In this document: positions 63,211-64,000 of the stretch, in pieces
Numbering within the stretch: position 1 is the stretch's first letter
Layout: every line of letters starts with the position of its first letter
Source of the DNA: Candidatus Bathyarchaeota archaeon
GTDB lineage: Archaea; Thermoproteota; Bathyarchaeia; Bathyarchaeales; Bathycorpusculaceae
DNA length: 64,000 bases
Assembly: GCA_026014615.1 (NCBI GenBank)
Contig: JAOZHZ010000019.1
Location: 124,001-188,000, forward strand
Direction of reading: 5' to 3'
The notes under the pieces: model-generated
The model's input: the letters and a program-made list of their open reading frames with translations, nothing else
Databases searched by the model: none
Told to the model about the DNA's origin: nothing
Program-made: the position numbers and the translations under genes

Positions 63211-63283
63211 CAGATGGAACAACTTGTACTCAAGCTTAGCATAAAATAAACTCAAAATCATGTAAAGAACAGGTGAAAAAACA

Positions 63284-64000
63284 ATGGTCCAAAAACAAAT
63301 CACAAGAAAAGCACCCGCTTACGGCTTAGTTGGAATTCTCGCAGCCATAATACTCATTGCTATGATCTACAGCTACGGCATTCCGCAACAATCCCCTCTG
63401 CCTTCAGCAAACGGTACACCAAATCCTTCGGTCTCGCCTGCAGCATCACTGCCCACACCTAATCCTGATGTTTCTCCGATTCAAGTCTTCAGCTCATATG
63501 ATGAAATCCAGACCTTCCTAGCGAACAACAGTAACATCAAGAGTTACTGGAGAGGAGCCGGTGAATCCCTTGGCATCGCCCCCACGGGAGTTCCTGCTCC
63601 AATTCCGTCCACAGCCCCACTGGATGCATCTTTAGTTCAAGGAGGTTCCCCCTCAAAAACTATCAACGTGGAATACTCAGGCACTAACATACAGGTCGCT
63701 GGAGTTGACGAGGCGGACACCGTCAAAACCGACGGCTACTACATTTACCTCATCGCAAACAACACCGTCTACATCCTGGACGCAGCCGCAGCCAATCCTG
63801 AAGATGCCAAAGTAATTGCAAAAATCGCCAAAGATGACAACAGCAGCGCTTACCTTTCTGGAATTTACTTGAGCCAAGACGGCAACAAGCTTACGGTTTT
63901 AGGTAGCCACTGGATGCCATACCTTGAAAAAGAAAGCACTGACATTGCGATTGAGCCGTTTTGGGGCGGTAGCACCGTTTTTGTGCACGTCTATAACGTT
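63284..64000 (+). CDS. Secreted beta-propeller domain protein, N-terminal part (3' end off window)
   Basis: MVQKQITRKAPAYGLVGILA then a TM/signal anchor (IILIAMIYSYGI) and a Ser/Pro-rich linker (SPLPSANGTPNPSVSP). The domain block NIQVAGVDEADTVKTDGYYI is the mark of the Beta_propel/DUF2139-like secreted propeller family. 239 codons in the window. A GAAC-N5-GTAC dyad at 63217-63232 sits in the upstream region. Probably anchored outside the cell. Confidence 0.75.
   Translation, partial: MVQKQITRKAPAYGLVGILAAIILIAMIYSYGIPQQSPLPSANGTPNPSVSPAASLPTPNPDVSPIQVFSSYDEIQTFLANNSNIKSYWRGAGESLGIAPTGVPAPIPSTAPLDASLVQGGSPSKTINVEYSGTNIQVAGVDEADTVKTDGYYIYLIANNTVYILDAAAANPEDAKVIAKIAKDDNSSAYLSGIYLSQDGNKLTVLGSHWMPYLEKESTDIAIEPFWGGSTVFVHVYNV

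Overview
The window looks like a chromosomal piece of a TACK-group archaeon, most likely a Bathyarchaeia-type lineage. It carries archaeal/eukaryotic-type information genes (S19e, L31e, L39e, LX, aIF6, PDCD5, prefoldin alpha, FtsY, SecE, Spt5/NusG, L11, L1, L10, L12), an archaeal DtdA deacylase, a SPOUT methyltransferase, a CdvB/ESCRT-III protein, roadblock and KaiC-family proteins, a class II photolyase and archaeal-type promoters. The lineage call is inference; no rRNA or tRNA gene was found to settle it.

Layout. 1-2.0 kb: cobT facing a ribbon-helix-helix/AIR-synthase-like fusion. 2.3-6.6 kb: a minus-strand dTDP-rhamnose operon (rmlA-rmlC-rmlB-rmlD-glycosyltransferase). 6.8-17.3 kb: an archaeal translation/targeting block (S19e-PDCD5-L39e-L31e ... 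aIF6 ... LX-pfdA-ftsY) broken by a TrmB-like regulator, a large secreted PQQ-propeller protein, a decayed methyltransferase, a phosphorylase and a GNAT. 17.3-24.1 kb: a minus-strand signalling operon: pseudo-receiver/7xPAS protein without a kinase, two KaiC-family ATPases, a 4-TM protein, a KaiC-like/small-GTPase fusion and a roadblock protein. 24.2-28.3 kb: flavin oxidoreductase-type proteins, photolyase, DUF523-DUF1722 and two flavodoxin-like proteins. 28.6-30.2 kb: a two-gene CBASS anti-phage cassette (CD-NTase plus Cap15-type 2TM/beta-barrel effector) in AT-richer DNA. 30.4-35.1 kb: argF, dtdA, secE-nusG-L11-L1-L10. 35.4-55.3 kb: mixed core genes, including a pyruvate kinase C-terminal-like protein, inositol-phosphate synthase, phosphoglucose/mannose isomerase, SPOUT methyltransferase, two tiny Cys4 zinc-ribbon proteins, a presenilin-type intramembrane protease, L12, a Ca2+-type P-ATPase, an acetate-family transporter, FkbM, FemAB, GIY-YIG, PolX (one-base homopolymer frameshift) and CdvB.

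55.4-62.7 kb is AT-rich and looks like an integrated plasmid- or virus-like element: tyrosine recombinase, HNH-type protein, three small genes, a HUH-type Rep candidate bracketed by two copies of one promoter-operator, a GC-rich island full of perfect inverted repeats, a CFI-box protein, and decayed host genes (a Ugd-type dehydrogenase and an unidentified fragment). The window ends with a winged-helix/2-TM regulator and the start of a secreted beta-propeller protein. Related dyads lie upstream of the integrase, the winged-helix gene and the propeller gene.

The two systems most worth attention are the PAS-KaiC-GTPase-roadblock operon, which resembles bacterial conservon or MglA/MglB signalling but has KaiC modules where a histidine kinase would be, and the compact archaeal CBASS. 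Several reading frames are interrupted (PolX, pyruvate-kinase-like protein, a membrane protein, a methyltransferase, Ugd). Some of these may be assembly indels rather than true pseudogenes.
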